Of a stretch of DNA of 64,000 bases, positions 52,976-61,828 are shown in pieces. Below the pieces are notes generated by a model. The model ran no database searches, was not told where the DNA came from, and saw only the letters and a program-made list of their open reading frames with translations. This DNA comes from JAHBVL01 sp963712055 (lineage in GTDB: Bacteria > Chloroflexota > Chloroflexia > Thermomicrobiales > UBA6265). Each line of letters opens with the position of its first letter. Positions within the stretch are counted from its first letter, which is position 1. The position numbers were made by a program, and so were the translations under genes. The DNA lies in NCBI GenBank assembly GCA_963712055.1, contig CAVQGN010000003.1, positions 310,001 through 374,000 of the forward strand, written 5' to 3'.

Positions 52976-54316
52976 ATGAGCGAAACGGGCACCACTTCCA
53001 CTTCAACCAAGAGCAGGGGCGGATATCGCGAACTGCTTGGATACGCGGATTTCCGCAATCTCTGGCTCGCAACCTTCTTGTCGATGGCTGGAGCAACGGT
53101 CGCGCTGGTCGCGCTGCCACTGCTCGTCTATGACATCACGGGGTCCGCGGGACTGATGAGCGCGGTTTTCGCCGCACAGTTCATGACCGAAGCATTGCTT
53201 TCACCGATCACCGGAGTCCTTGCCGACACGTTTGATCGGAAAACGTTGATGATCTCCTCGCAATTGTTGCGAGCAGCGGCCGTGGCGTTCCTTCCGTTTG
53301 TCTATGAAGCCTGGCAGATAGCAGTCATCGGCGTGTTCATGGCTGCTGGCAAAGCAGTTTTCCAACCTGCACAGATGGCTTCGATTCCAAACACCGTTCC
53401 CAAGAGCGAACTCGTGACCGCGATGTCGTTCATGCAGATCATGGGGACACTCATGCGGATCATCGGGCCAGCCGTTGGCGCCGCCATCATCGGTCTTTCG
53501 GGTCCGCGCCCCGCGTTTGGGTTACAAGCCGTTCTCTTTCTCCTGGCCGCCATCTGGTTGACCCGCGTCGAACTCCCCGCTCCTGCCGACCGAGATGCAT
53601 TCGCCAGTTTCGGAGCCATGATCAAGTACGCCGTACAGGAGTTCCGCGAAGGGCTGACAATCGTCGTGTCGACCCCGATCGTCCGTGGGGTCTGCGCGAC
53701 CGAAGCGATCTGGTCATTCGTGATGGCCGCACTTTCGATCACTTTTGTGGTCTTTGCCCGGGAATCCCTCGATCTCGGGTCCAACGCAGACACGGTTTAC
53801 GCTCTGCTTTTCGCCAGTGTCAGCACTGGCGCCGTTGTCGGCGCACTAGTCGCGACACGTATCGAAAAGCGGCGCGGCTTGCCAGTGCTCCTGGCCATCG
53901 GATACCTTGGACCGCTGTTTCTTGTGCCGATGGTCTTCACGCCGCCATTGCCGATCATTTTTGTCTGCACGATTGCGCTTGGATTCACCGATGCCTGGGC
54001 CGTTATCGCGATCTATGCCTATCTGGCTCAATCGGTTCCCGATGACGCGCGCGGTCGCGTTTTCGCGATCTGGGGCGGAATCATTGCCGCGTCGGGGTTG
54101 GTGAGTTTCGCCATAACTGGATGGCTCACGGATCGCTTTGGTGCTCCCGCCACGCTGAGCATGATCGGGCTCTTTGTCGGGATCGGTGGACCGTTGGCTC
54201 TGGTTCTGACTGGCGCCATCCAGGATGTCAGGGCGAACAATCCCAAACGGATCACCAACCTGCCCACGGAAATCGGCGAAGCAGTTCCGATCCAGGCACC
54301 GGAGACAAGTGCCTGA
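52976..54316 (+). CDS. Major facilitator superfamily transporter
   Basis: A 446-residue, 12-helix MFS protein. DFRNLWLATFLSMAGATVALVALPLLVYDITGSAGLMS and GVLADTFDRKTLMISSQLLRA (motif A) are typical of the MFS_3 exporters; SVPDDARGRVFAIWGG is the second-half equivalent. A hydrophilic N-terminus of about 20 residues precedes it. ATG 52976 is chosen; an in-frame ATG at 52916 would give an unlikely Cys/Arg-rich extension. It is one of three MFS genes in 6.5 kb. Confidence 0.86.
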   Translation: MSETGTTSTSTKSRGGYRELLGYADFRNLWLATFLSMAGATVALVALPLLVYDITGSAGLMSAVFAAQFMTEALLSPITGVLADTFDRKTLMISSQLLRAAAVAFLPFVYEAWQIAVIGVFMAAGKAVFQPAQMASIPNTVPKSELVTAMSFMQIMGTLMRIIGPAVGAAIIGLSGPRPAFGLQAVLFLLAAIWLTRVELPAPADRDAFASFGAMIKYAVQEFREGLTIVVSTPIVRGVCATEAIWSFVMAALSITFVVFARESLDLGSNADTVYALLFASVSTGAVVGALVATRIEKRRGLPVLLAIGYLGPLFLVPMVFTPPLPIIFVCTIALGFTDAWAVIAIYAYLAQSVPDDARGRVFAIWGGIIAASGLVSFAITGWLTDRFGAPATLSMIGLFVGIGGPLALVLTGAIQDVRANNPKRITNLPTEIGEAVPIQAPETSA

Positions 54317-54395
54317 GTCGGGTACAATCCGGTTGTTCATACCGGACCGTGATATCCGGGATAGCGTCGTTTTCAACCAGAAAGTTGCGGGATTC

Positions 54396-54842
54396 ATGGG
54401 ACTCTTCAGCAAAAACACGGGACGAGGTCAGGCCTACTGGTTTGGTCGACAGCCCGTTCCACCAGCAGGCGTCACGGGCGGCTGGCGCTTTGCGCTCAAG
54501 GGTTCGCCGCGTCACTATGACGATGTCCTCAACCTGATCAACAGCGATCCGCAGGCGAACGTCTACTTCGGTGAAGCGTTGACGTATGAACGAGGCGCTG
54601 GGGTTGCTCTCTGGCGAATCGAAGCAACCGGGTTCGACTGGTTGCCGAAACTCTATGCCTGGTGGGCGGAAGCGGAGCGGATCGAGCCGGTGACCTTTAC
54701 CTTCCATCTCTATCTTCCAGACGATCTCAAATACCCGGCGTTGGACTTGCGAGAACATTCCCCCGAAGCGATCGAACGCTATATACGCCAGTACGCGCCA
54801 AACGACGCAGCCGTGGCGACCGCCCAAGCGCGAAAGCACTAG
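54396..54842 (+). CDS. Hypothetical protein of about 148 residues
   Basis: I do not recognise this protein. It begins GLFSKNTGRGQAYWFGRQPVPPAGVTGGWRFALKG and has a mixed strand-helix pattern (YDDVLNLINSDPQANVYFGEALTYERGAGVALWRIEATGFDWL), with no membrane segment or signal. It contains 9 Trp/Tyr-rich aromatic clusters but no cysteine. ATG 54396 is the best internal start; the frame is open to 54225, overlapping the MFS gene. Ends in a hairpin. Confidence 0.6.
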   Translation: MGLFSKNTGRGQAYWFGRQPVPPAGVTGGWRFALKGSPRHYDDVLNLINSDPQANVYFGEALTYERGAGVALWRIEATGFDWLPKLYAWWAEAERIEPVTFTFHLYLPDDLKYPALDLREHSPEAIERYIRQYAPNDAAVATAQARKH

Positions 54843-54876
54843 ACCACCCCGGTAATGATCACCAACGAGACAAGAA

Positions 54877-54905
54877 AAACCGCCCCGGAGTTTCCGGAGC
54901 GGTTT
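54877..54905. terminator. Bidirectional terminator hairpin
   Basis: AAACCGCCCCGGA and TCCGGAGCGGTTT pair over 13 bases with one mismatch and a three-base loop. On the minus strand TTTTTCTTG follows, ending the gene at 54960; on the plus strand the T-run is within the stem foot (GGTTT). Confidence 0.75.
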
Positions 54906-54959
54906 CAACAGATGTTAGGTGTTGGTCGGCGGCACCGTGCCTAAGTGGTGTCTTTCGTC

Positions 54960-55244
54960 CTAGTCGGCGCTAGATTTCTGAGGATCTACCACATCAAGCG
55001 GAAACTCCAGCAAAGGAGTCCGTTCAGGATGTGACTTCCAGCAATCATCCACCGATTCGGTTGCCTGGCAATAAGCGGCTTCCGTTTCTCCGTGTACTGA
55101 CCAACCCAGCGAGCAGCGCCAGAATGGGCGCGCGTCGTTTGTTGGATCGGTTCGCCTGCCTCGCACAAGCATCGGACACCCATAGGTCCCCGGCTCCGCC
55201 GACGGCTCTTCGATCACGAAGAGCCCGCGTCGCTCGCGGCTCAT
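54960..55244 (-). CDS. Cysteine-patterned small protein
   Basis: A 94-residue protein with four spaced cysteines (GCPML, WRCSLG, AYCQATE, DCWKS). The pattern C-P-x-L...dP...(H/W)RC...aYC...(x)CP/W matches a small domain I know from Chloroflexota proteins beginning CPYLG, in which four cysteines probably bind a metal or form disulfides; the name is not recalled. Function unknown. GGGAAGG precedes the ATG. It is followed by a terminator, so it is a single-gene unit. Confidence 0.6.
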   Translation of the reverse strand: MSRERRGLFVIEEPSAEPGTYGCPMLVRGRRTDPTNDARPFWRCSLGWSVHGETEAAYCQATESVDDCWKSHPERTPLLEFPLDVVDPQKSSAD

Positions 55245-55440
55245 GTGCCGACACCTTCCCGTGTCTTCGCGGTCCGATCAACAACGTCCCTGACCTCCCA
55301 TTCGATTGATCGAACGGTCGCAACCAGAATGGGATTCTGGCGGCCTGACGGGCGTGAAACTCAGGGATTCGTCATTGAATTCCGGACAATGGGCCCCGCA
55401 ACGAAGCTCCGCCCATTGACCCCAGTATACACGAGCATAT

Positions 55441-55947
55441 TTACGGGCTTCTGCGCGCATCCCACCGTTCAACTGCCCGGTTTCGCATCTCCCGAACGGT
55501 TTCCGTGCTCACCCGATAGCCCCGTTCGCCAACGACCCGGGCAACAGAAAGCCCCTTCTTTCCGATCCAACGTGCGCCGAGAATGGCCGTTTCCTGATCC
55601 CGCTTGATATCGTCTCGACTCAAGCCGACTTCACTTAGATGGAACTCCGTCAATTCGTCCGAACACATCCCGAGCGCGGACCGCAGCGCAACCATCAGCA
55701 CGATCAGGTCGTCAAGTTGTCCGAGTACAGGGATGATGCCCGGAATGAGGTCAATCGGCGACACAACATAAACGCCACCCGCCAGCAAGGTCAGTTTCGC
55801 TCGAGGAGGGACATCGTCATCACGGACCATGTTTGCAGTCAGGCGAAGATACGCCGGAGCTCGCCTTGCCGACTCCTTGAGCCGTTCCCGCAATCGTTCT
55901 TCCAGGATTTCGTCGTCTCCCGGGAGTTCCCAGGATTGTTCATTCAT
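55441..55947 (-). CDS. DUF1232 (YkvA-like) membrane protein
   Basis: A 168-residue protein. LLAGGVYVVSPIDLIPGIIPVLGQLDDLIVLMVALRSAL is the DUF1232 signature, with one or two membrane segments around residues 55-92; DLIP and GQLDD are the conserved acidic turns. The function is not known. Its start overlaps the end of the MFS gene upstream by 8 bases, so both are on one transcript. Confidence 0.85.
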   Translation of the reverse strand: MNEQSWELPGDDEILEERLRERLKESARRAPAYLRLTANMVRDDDVPPRAKLTLLAGGVYVVSPIDLIPGIIPVLGQLDDLIVLMVALRSALGMCSDELTEFHLSEVGLSRDDIKRDQETAILGARWIGKKGLSVARVVGERGYRVSTETVREMRNRAVERWDARRSP

Positions 55948-57184
55948 CGCTCACATCTCCTTTGCGGATGTTGAAGATCGCCATGGCGAGTGCGAGAAGC
56001 ATGAGCACAGGCAACACCTGGAACGGAGCGCCAAACCCATAACGATCAGCCACCAGGCCGGCAAGCAGCGGACCTACCACCAGACCAAGATCACTACTCA
56101 AACGCAACGTGCCAATCGCAGCGCTCGAGCCATGGCTTGCCTGAAGAACGATATCGCCACCAGCATTGACCGATCCGACCTGCCCAATACCGTAAATCAC
56201 AATCGGAACGTAGAGCAACATCAGCGTCGGTGCGAGCGGGATCAACAACGTGCCGATGATGGAGATCATCAATGAGATCGGCAGTACCCGCTGGGAACCA
56301 AATCGGCGAATAAGCCGAGCCATCGGAAACGCTGCCACGAGATGCGTCACGGTGATTACAAACAGGAGGTTGGCGGTCTTGCCAGCCGAGATATCGAATT
56401 GATCGGCCACATACAACGGTAAAGCCACCCATGCCGCATAGTTGGCAAAGACCAGAAAGTTGGCGAAAAGCGGAATCAGCACTTGCCGACGATCGGCGCC
56501 AATCCGGATCGGATCAGGAGTCGAAGTGGCGGCAATTGCGGCTCCTGTCCGCTGGGCGCGCACCCCGCTCGCGATTGAAAGCACGACGATTGCCAGCGCA
56601 AGCACACCGGCCAACGCGAAAACCGCCCGCCAATCAAACTCGTCTGTCAGATAGCCGCCAAGTTGCAGCCCAAAGATCCCACCAAACGTCGACGCCACGC
56701 CAAAGAGGGTCATAGCCGCTCCGCGTTCCGGTTTGGCGGTCAGGATCGATCGCAATCCGGCGTTGACGGCAAGCGAGATGCCAACGCCTTGGAGAATCCG
56801 TGCAGCGTAGAGAACCTCGACAACTGACGCCGTGGCCGCCATCACGGAACCGATCAGCAGCACGCCGCCGCCAATTGCGGCGGTGACCGTTGCGCCGCGT
56901 CTGACCAGAAGCGGTGCGGCTGGGAAGTTACCGATCAGGCGGCCGAGAAAAAGAAGGCTGAAAATGAGACCAGCGCCTGCCGCGGTCAGGCCCAAATCGG
57001 CCTTCAAGGACGCCAGCGCGGGCGAGAGCGAGTCGATCGAGAAATAGGTCAGCGCAACGACGAGAAATGCAAGTGGAAAGGGCAGCGTACTGATCGGGAT
57101 CGATCGCCGGCGGCTTCTCGGTTTCTCGAAGAGATCAACCTCGTTGGTCGCTACCTCCTCCACGTTCTGCTCAGCCAGCACCAC
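55940..57184 (-). CDS. Major facilitator superfamily transporter
   Basis: A 414-residue 12-helix MFS protein. The first helices carry FPLAFLVVALTYFSIDSLSPALASLKADLGLT and GRLIGNFPAAPLLVRRGATVTAAIGG (motif A); RILQGVGISLAVNAG is motif C-like, typical of drug:H+ antiporters. GTG 57184 is one of two adjacent GTG codons; a hydrophilic 30-residue N-terminus precedes helix 1. It overlaps the DUF1232 gene downstream by 8 bases. Confidence 0.86.
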   Translation of the reverse strand: MVLAEQNVEEVATNEVDLFEKPRSRRRSIPISTLPFPLAFLVVALTYFSIDSLSPALASLKADLGLTAAGAGLIFSLLFLGRLIGNFPAAPLLVRRGATVTAAIGGGVLLIGSVMAATASVVEVLYAARILQGVGISLAVNAGLRSILTAKPERGAAMTLFGVASTFGGIFGLQLGGYLTDEFDWRAVFALAGVLALAIVVLSIASGVRAQRTGAAIAATSTPDPIRIGADRRQVLIPLFANFLVFANYAAWVALPLYVADQFDISAGKTANLLFVITVTHLVAAFPMARLIRRFGSQRVLPISLMISIIGTLLIPLAPTLMLLYVPIVIYGIGQVGSVNAGGDIVLQASHGSSAAIGTLRLSSDLGLVVGPLLAGLVADRYGFGAPFQVLPVLMLLALAMAIFNIRKGDVSDE

Positions 57185-57236
57185 AGCGAGCGCCTTCAGT
57201 TATCACCAGCAAGCCGAAGAGGATATCCTTCGCCTC

Positions 57237-58571
57237 ATGACACCGAACCAGACCCCCGGAACCCTGTTTCCGGTGGTAGCCACCATTCGCGATCCGCTGC
57301 ATGATCGTATCCCGCTCGGCCAACCCGAGGTTGCGATTCTCTCGGACGAGCGTTTTCTCCGCCTCGAGCGAATCCAGCAACTGGGTTTCGTTTCCCGTAT
57401 CTGGCCGGGAGCGCGCCACACTCGTTTCGAGCACTCGATCGGCGTGTTTCATCTCGCCCGGAAAGCGATTGAGCGATTGCGGCTGCAATCCTCGGCGGCA
57501 TTCTTGACCGACGAGGACGCCCGCACAACTGCCGCTGCTGCGCTTCTGCACGACATCGGTCATTATCCATTTTCACACGCGATCGAGGAACTCGGTGATC
57601 CGATTGTTTCCCACGAGGATGCGGGTACCCGGATCATCCTCCAGAGTCCCATTGCGGCCATTCTTCGCGGCCAATGGCAGGTCGATCCCGAGCGCGTCGC
57701 CGGTATCATCGCGCCCGGCATTCGTTCACTCCCAGAAGCCGATCGGCTCTTGCGCGGCATCCTGTCCGGTCCACTCGACGTCGACAAGCTCGATTACCTT
57801 CCCCGAGACGCGAAAGCGTGCGGTGTTCCCTACGGAGGGGTTGATACCGAACGGCTGCTGGATGCGCTCAGAATCGAAGAAAACATTGAAGGAGCTCGCT
57901 ATCGTATCGGTGTAGATGCCAAGGGCGTCAGCCCGCTTCATTCGCTCATCAACGCTCGCCAGGAGATGTTCGACAACGTCTATTGGCACCACACGAATCG
58001 TGCATTCATGGCGATGCTCTTGCGCGCGGTCCAGGATGGCTTGATCGAAGGTGACTTAACCGCGGCCGAATTGACGGGTTTCGACGATCGGTCTTTGCTC
58101 GAACGACTTTCGCAACCAGACATGCCGCCAGCCACGCGCGAACTCGTCGATCAGATCAATCGCCGCCATGTTCACAAGCGAGTGCTGGAAGTAAGCTCCC
58201 GCGCCAATCCACTTTACGACCACCTCGGGAAACTCTTTTTCGATCCTGGATCTCGTCGCCGCATCGAAATCGCATTGACGCAGCGGCTCTCTCGCCGACT
58301 GAAGCAACCGCTCTCCTCCTCCGCCGTCCTAATCGATATCCCCAAACCGGAAAAATGGTCGACTGACGTCTGGGTTCGTTTCGAACGACCGCCTCTTGGG
58401 TTTTCCTCCCGCATGCCATGGCGAGATGTCGTTGGGCTGACTGACGACCACTTCAAGCAGTTCGAGGAGCGTCGGAGGCTCATCCGGGTCGTCGGAACCT
58501 CCACTGTGCGCCAGATTCCGAGTGCTGACTGGGAAAAACTCCTGCTGGACGAGTTTTCCGCCCAGCTGTGA
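57237..58571 (+). CDS. HD domain phosphohydrolase (SAMHD1/dGTPase-like)
   Basis: A 444-residue COG1078-type protein. RIQQLGFVSRIWPGARHTRFEHSIGVFHLA supplies His66, AALLHDIGHYPFSHAIE the HD pair (His105, Asp106), and GPLDVDKLDYLPRDA the distal Asp. DNVYWHHTNRAFMAMLLRAV follows as in this family. Related proteins hydrolyse dNTPs or act as (p)ppGpp-like or phosphate-ester hydrolases. The substrate is not proven. ATG 57237 is preferred because the stretch between 57144 and it overlaps the divergent MFS gene and has no homology; the ribosome site is weak (GAGGAT, 15 bases away). Confidence 0.85.
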   Translation: MTPNQTPGTLFPVVATIRDPLHDRIPLGQPEVAILSDERFLRLERIQQLGFVSRIWPGARHTRFEHSIGVFHLARKAIERLRLQSSAAFLTDEDARTTAAAALLHDIGHYPFSHAIEELGDPIVSHEDAGTRIILQSPIAAILRGQWQVDPERVAGIIAPGIRSLPEADRLLRGILSGPLDVDKLDYLPRDAKACGVPYGGVDTERLLDALRIEENIEGARYRIGVDAKGVSPLHSLINARQEMFDNVYWHHTNRAFMAMLLRAVQDGLIEGDLTAAELTGFDDRSLLERLSQPDMPPATRELVDQINRRHVHKRVLEVSSRANPLYDHLGKLFFDPGSRRRIEIALTQRLSRRLKQPLSSSAVLIDIPKPEKWSTDVWVRFERPPLGFSSRMPWRDVVGLTDDHFKQFEERRRLIRVVGTSTVRQIPSADWEKLLLDEFSAQL

Positions 58572-58770
58572 CCAGCTGACACCGGTGCCCTTTTTTCAAC
58601 TGGTCAGTGGTATTATTCAGTTGAACTTCAGATGAATTGTGACTGCGGTCGCGTCGGCAGTTTCAGATGGTCTGCCATCATCGGGGTTAATTGCCACATT
58701 CCCGGCACGAATCACCATCTCATCGTTCATGCCGAGATGGTCTCGAAGTATCGAACGATCAGGCTGCACC

Positions 58771-59613
58771 ATGAATGTTCGAAATTCACAACCGACGCTT
58801 GCGACCGCGGCAAAAGCCCTGCACGTATCCGATCGTTCACGCTCCGTCGCCGTGGCGATGGCGCCACTCGTGCTGCTCTACCTTTTCTATACCTTCGTAC
58901 GCTGGACCGTTGTCGAACGAGGAGCAGATACGGGAGATCACAACGCTTCTCGGATTATGGCGTTCGAACGACGGATGGGTGTCGACTGGGAACTGGCTCT
59001 GCAATCCAATGTGCTCCCTCACAACGCTCTGGTCTGGTTGGCAAATCACTATTATGTTTACGCTTTTCTGCCAGTCCTGATTGGTTCAGCGCTCTTGAGC
59101 GCATTTCGGGCACCCGCCGTTTTCAACTTCTGGCGAAACGTCTTCGCCATGTCTCTGGGAGCAGCGCTGGTTCTTTTCTCACTCTTTCCCCTAACTCCTC
59201 CCCGTCTACTCGGTGAATCTTCGGGCTTTGTCGACACATTGATGGTTCATGGACCGCGCTATTACGGTGATGAATCTGGAGCTTCGCTATTCAACGCCTA
59301 CGGCTCCATACCGAGCATGGTGAACGAATATGCAGCGATGCCCAGCATGCACGTTGGCTGGTCTCTGATCGCCGGGATCCTGCTGATCGCCGCATTTCCG
59401 ACGCGACGCTGGCTGATCCCACTCGCAATCATTCACGTCACACTCATGCAACTCGCGGTCGTTGCGACCGGGAACCATTACGTCATCGATGGGATTGTCG
59501 GGGTCGGCGTGGTTTTCCTCTCATTCGTCGCAATTCGCCGGGTCAGCCCGGCCGCACCAAGAACCGTTAGCACGAAAACGCCGGATCTGTGCCTGAAGAG
59601 CAGCGGCGACTAG
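58771..59613 (+). CDS. PAP2 superfamily membrane phosphatase/inositol phosphotransferase-like
   Basis: A 280-residue membrane protein with about six helices. The PAP2 motifs are LTPPRLL (first), AAMPSMHVGWSL (second, His) and ATGNHYVIDGIVGVG (third, His). The loops fit the PAP2_3/aureobasidin-resistance type, which use lipid-phosphate substrates. ATG 58771 is preferred; the frame is open to 58639 but that stretch is unlike the family. The neighbouring 65-residue gene starts two bases after the stop. Confidence 0.8.
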   Translation: MNVRNSQPTLATAAKALHVSDRSRSVAVAMAPLVLLYLFYTFVRWTVVERGADTGDHNASRIMAFERRMGVDWELALQSNVLPHNALVWLANHYYVYAFLPVLIGSALLSAFRAPAVFNFWRNVFAMSLGAALVLFSLFPLTPPRLLGESSGFVDTLMVHGPRYYGDESGASLFNAYGSIPSMVNEYAAMPSMHVGWSLIAGILLIAAFPTRRWLIPLAIIHVTLMQLAVVATGNHYVIDGIVGVGVVFLSFVAIRRVSPAAPRTVSTKTPDLCLKSSGD

Positions 59614-59614
59614 C

Positions 59615-59812
59615 ATGACCGCTTCGATCGAGCCGCATATTGATCGGGATCCGCTGGCTTCGATAGCCGAGATCACGAACCCGATCAACACAGAAGAAGA
59701 ACGGCCATCACGGCAGCCATTGCTCTGGCTGATCTGGCTTTCGCTGCTCGTCGTCGTGGCCGCTGTCTTTATCTTCATCGCCTGGAACAACGGCATCCCC
59801 ATCCGACCATAA
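59615..59812 (+). CDS. Small single-pass membrane protein
   Basis: A 65-residue protein: acidic N-terminus, then LLWLIWLSLLVVVAAVFIFIAW as a single membrane helix and a short outer tail GIPIRP. It begins two bases after the PAP2 stop, so they are co-translated. No known family. A 12-bp hairpin follows. Confidence 0.55.
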   Translation: MTASIEPHIDRDPLASIAEITNPINTEEERPSRQPLLWLIWLSLLVVVAAVFIFIAWNNGIPIRP

Positions 59813-59816
59813 CGGC

Positions 59817-59846
59817 ACGACCGGAAACGGTGCAGTTTCCGGTCGT
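59817..59846. terminator. Hairpin between convergent transcripts
   Basis: ACGACCGGAAAC and GTTTCCGGTCGT form a 12-bp perfect stem around a six-base loop, between the small membrane protein gene and the convergent ilvD. The T-run is missing on both sides, so a terminator function is probable but not certain. Confidence 0.6.
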
Positions 59847-59879
59847 CCTGTCAGCCTGTGGCAGATTCCTTTGGCAAGG

Positions 59880-61658
59880 CTATCCGTTTGGTCGGGTGAC
59901 TGCGCCCTCATTGGCTTGTGAGACCAACGCCGCGTACTTCGCCAGCACACCGGTGGTGTATCGCGGCGCTGGCGGGGTCCAGGCAGCCAGTCGCTCGGCG
60001 ATGACCTCATCCGAAATCTCAGCATCGAGGCGCCGATTTTCGATATCCATCACGATAGTGTCACCTTCGTGAATGGCCGCGATCGGTCCACCAACAAAGG
60101 CTTCCGGAGCGACGTGGCCTGTCATCAGTCCTTTGGTCGCGCCACTGAATCGCCCGTCAGTAACGAGCGCCACGCTACCACCGAGGCCCTGCCCAATCAA
60201 CGCCGCCGTAATCGCCAGCATCTCCTGCATGCCTGGTCCGCCGCGAGGGCCTTCGTACCGGATCACGACCACATCACCCTCGTTGATCTGGCTGCCGTAA
60301 ACCGCCTGCAATGCTTCATGCTCGGAATCGAACACTCGCGCCGGTCCCTTGTGATAGAGCCGCTCGTATCCGAAGATCTTGATCACCGATCCATCGGGAG
60401 CGATATTGCCTTTGAGGATGACCAGACCGCCCGACTCCTTGATCGGTTTGTCCACCGTGACGACAACATCCTGACCTGGCGTTTCGTGGGCTTTGGCCGC
60501 TTCCTCGGCGAATGAGTGACCGCTGGCGGTCATGAGATCACCGCGGAGTTTGCCGCCCTCGATCATTCGCTGAGCAACAAGCGGCGTGCCACCGGCGGCA
60601 TCGAGATCGGCGGCCGCGTATTTGCCGCCCGGCATCATGTCGCAGATTAGTGGTGTGTTCGCGGAGATCTGATCGAAGTCGTCGATCGACAGTTCGACGT
60701 TGGCTTCGCGCGCGAGCGCGAGGAGATGGAGAACGGCATTGGTCGAACCACCGCTGGCAGCGACGCCAGCGATCGCGTTTTCGAACGCTTCCCGGGTGAG
60801 GATATCGAGTGGACGAATCCCCTCCTGGAGGAGACTCATGATCAGTTCACCCGCTTGACGTCCAATCTCCATCTTGCGCGGATGGACGACATTGCCCTTG
60901 GTGCCATCGCCCGCCTTGGCCTGTTCCCAGGAAACCGCCGGAGTCGACGCCGAGCCAAGCGGGGAGAGTCCGATGAACTCCATCGCCATCGCCATCGTAT
61001 TGGCGGTGTATTGACCACCGCAGGCACCATGAGTGGGGCAGGCGTGATCCTCGATGAGTTTCAATTCTTCTTCACCGATCCGGCCGGCCATGAACGCACC
61101 AATGGCTTCATAGACTGAGCGAACAGTGGCTTCTTTCATTTCACCGTTGACTTCCACCTCACCCGGCAGAATGGTTCCGCCATAGATCAGGAAACCGGGA
61201 ATGTTGAGGCGCGCCAGCGCCATCGAAAGACCGGGGAGCGTTTTGTCACACGCGCCAAGACCGATGACAGCATCGAACATGTGACCACGGCCAACGAGTT
61301 CGACCGAATCGGCAATCACTTCCCGTGATATGAGCGAACTCTTCATCCCCTCGGTGCCCATAGTGATCCCGTCGGAAATGGCGATCGTATTGATCTCCAT
61401 CGGGGTCCCACCGGCAGCACGGACGCCTTCCTTGACGGCGTGCGCAAGTGTGCGCAAACCGAAGTTGCAGGGCATGGTTTCGATCCAGGTGTTGGCGATC
61501 AACACCATCGGTTTCTTGAGGTCATCGTCGGTCAACCCGATGCCCTTGAGCATCGAACGCGCTCCCGCGCGCTCCGGACCATCGAGGATGGTTCGACTCT
61601 TGTGCCGCATATCGAATCCGTTGGACGCTCTCCCGTTGGAACCGTTGGAACTCGTCAT
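59880..61658 (-). CDS. ilvD: Dihydroxy-acid dehydratase
   Basis: Dehydrates 2,3-dihydroxy-isovalerate and its homologue to 2-oxo acids, the step before IlvE. The 592-residue protein has TWIETMPCNFGLR (first cluster Cys), LGACDKTLPGLSMAL, HGACGGQYTANTMA, AASGGSTNAVLHLLA, FDSEHEALQAV and VTDGRFSGATKG. The three cysteines that bind the Fe-S cluster are present (PCN, GACDKT, GACGG). Start ATG 61658 follows GGGGGTG; the frame runs on to 61781 but that extension is not family-like. ilvE is in the same window but 58 kb away. Confidence 0.92.
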   Translation of the reverse strand: MTSSNGSNGRASNGFDMRHKSRTILDGPERAGARSMLKGIGLTDDDLKKPMVLIANTWIETMPCNFGLRTLAHAVKEGVRAAGGTPMEINTIAISDGITMGTEGMKSSLISREVIADSVELVGRGHMFDAVIGLGACDKTLPGLSMALARLNIPGFLIYGGTILPGEVEVNGEMKEATVRSVYEAIGAFMAGRIGEEELKLIEDHACPTHGACGGQYTANTMAMAMEFIGLSPLGSASTPAVSWEQAKAGDGTKGNVVHPRKMEIGRQAGELIMSLLQEGIRPLDILTREAFENAIAGVAASGGSTNAVLHLLALAREANVELSIDDFDQISANTPLICDMMPGGKYAAADLDAAGGTPLVAQRMIEGGKLRGDLMTASGHSFAEEAAKAHETPGQDVVVTVDKPIKESGGLVILKGNIAPDGSVIKIFGYERLYHKGPARVFDSEHEALQAVYGSQINEGDVVVIRYEGPRGGPGMQEMLAITAALIGQGLGGSVALVTDGRFSGATKGLMTGHVAPEAFVGGPIAAIHEGDTIVMDIENRRLDAEISDEVIAERLAAWTPPAPRYTTGVLAKYAALVSQANEGAVTRPNG

Positions 61659-61828
61659 CTTCACCCCCACGCAGCCATTGCTGGGACCTGCGTTCATGAA
61701 CTGGAATATGGCGTCAGTTTCGCATATCTCGTCAGTTCGCCCAAACTGAACTAGCATCGGGCCCAGAAGAAAAAGCCACAAGTGCCGCTTTTCACCAGAT
61801 CTCGGAACGGGAAGCCTATACTCTGCCT

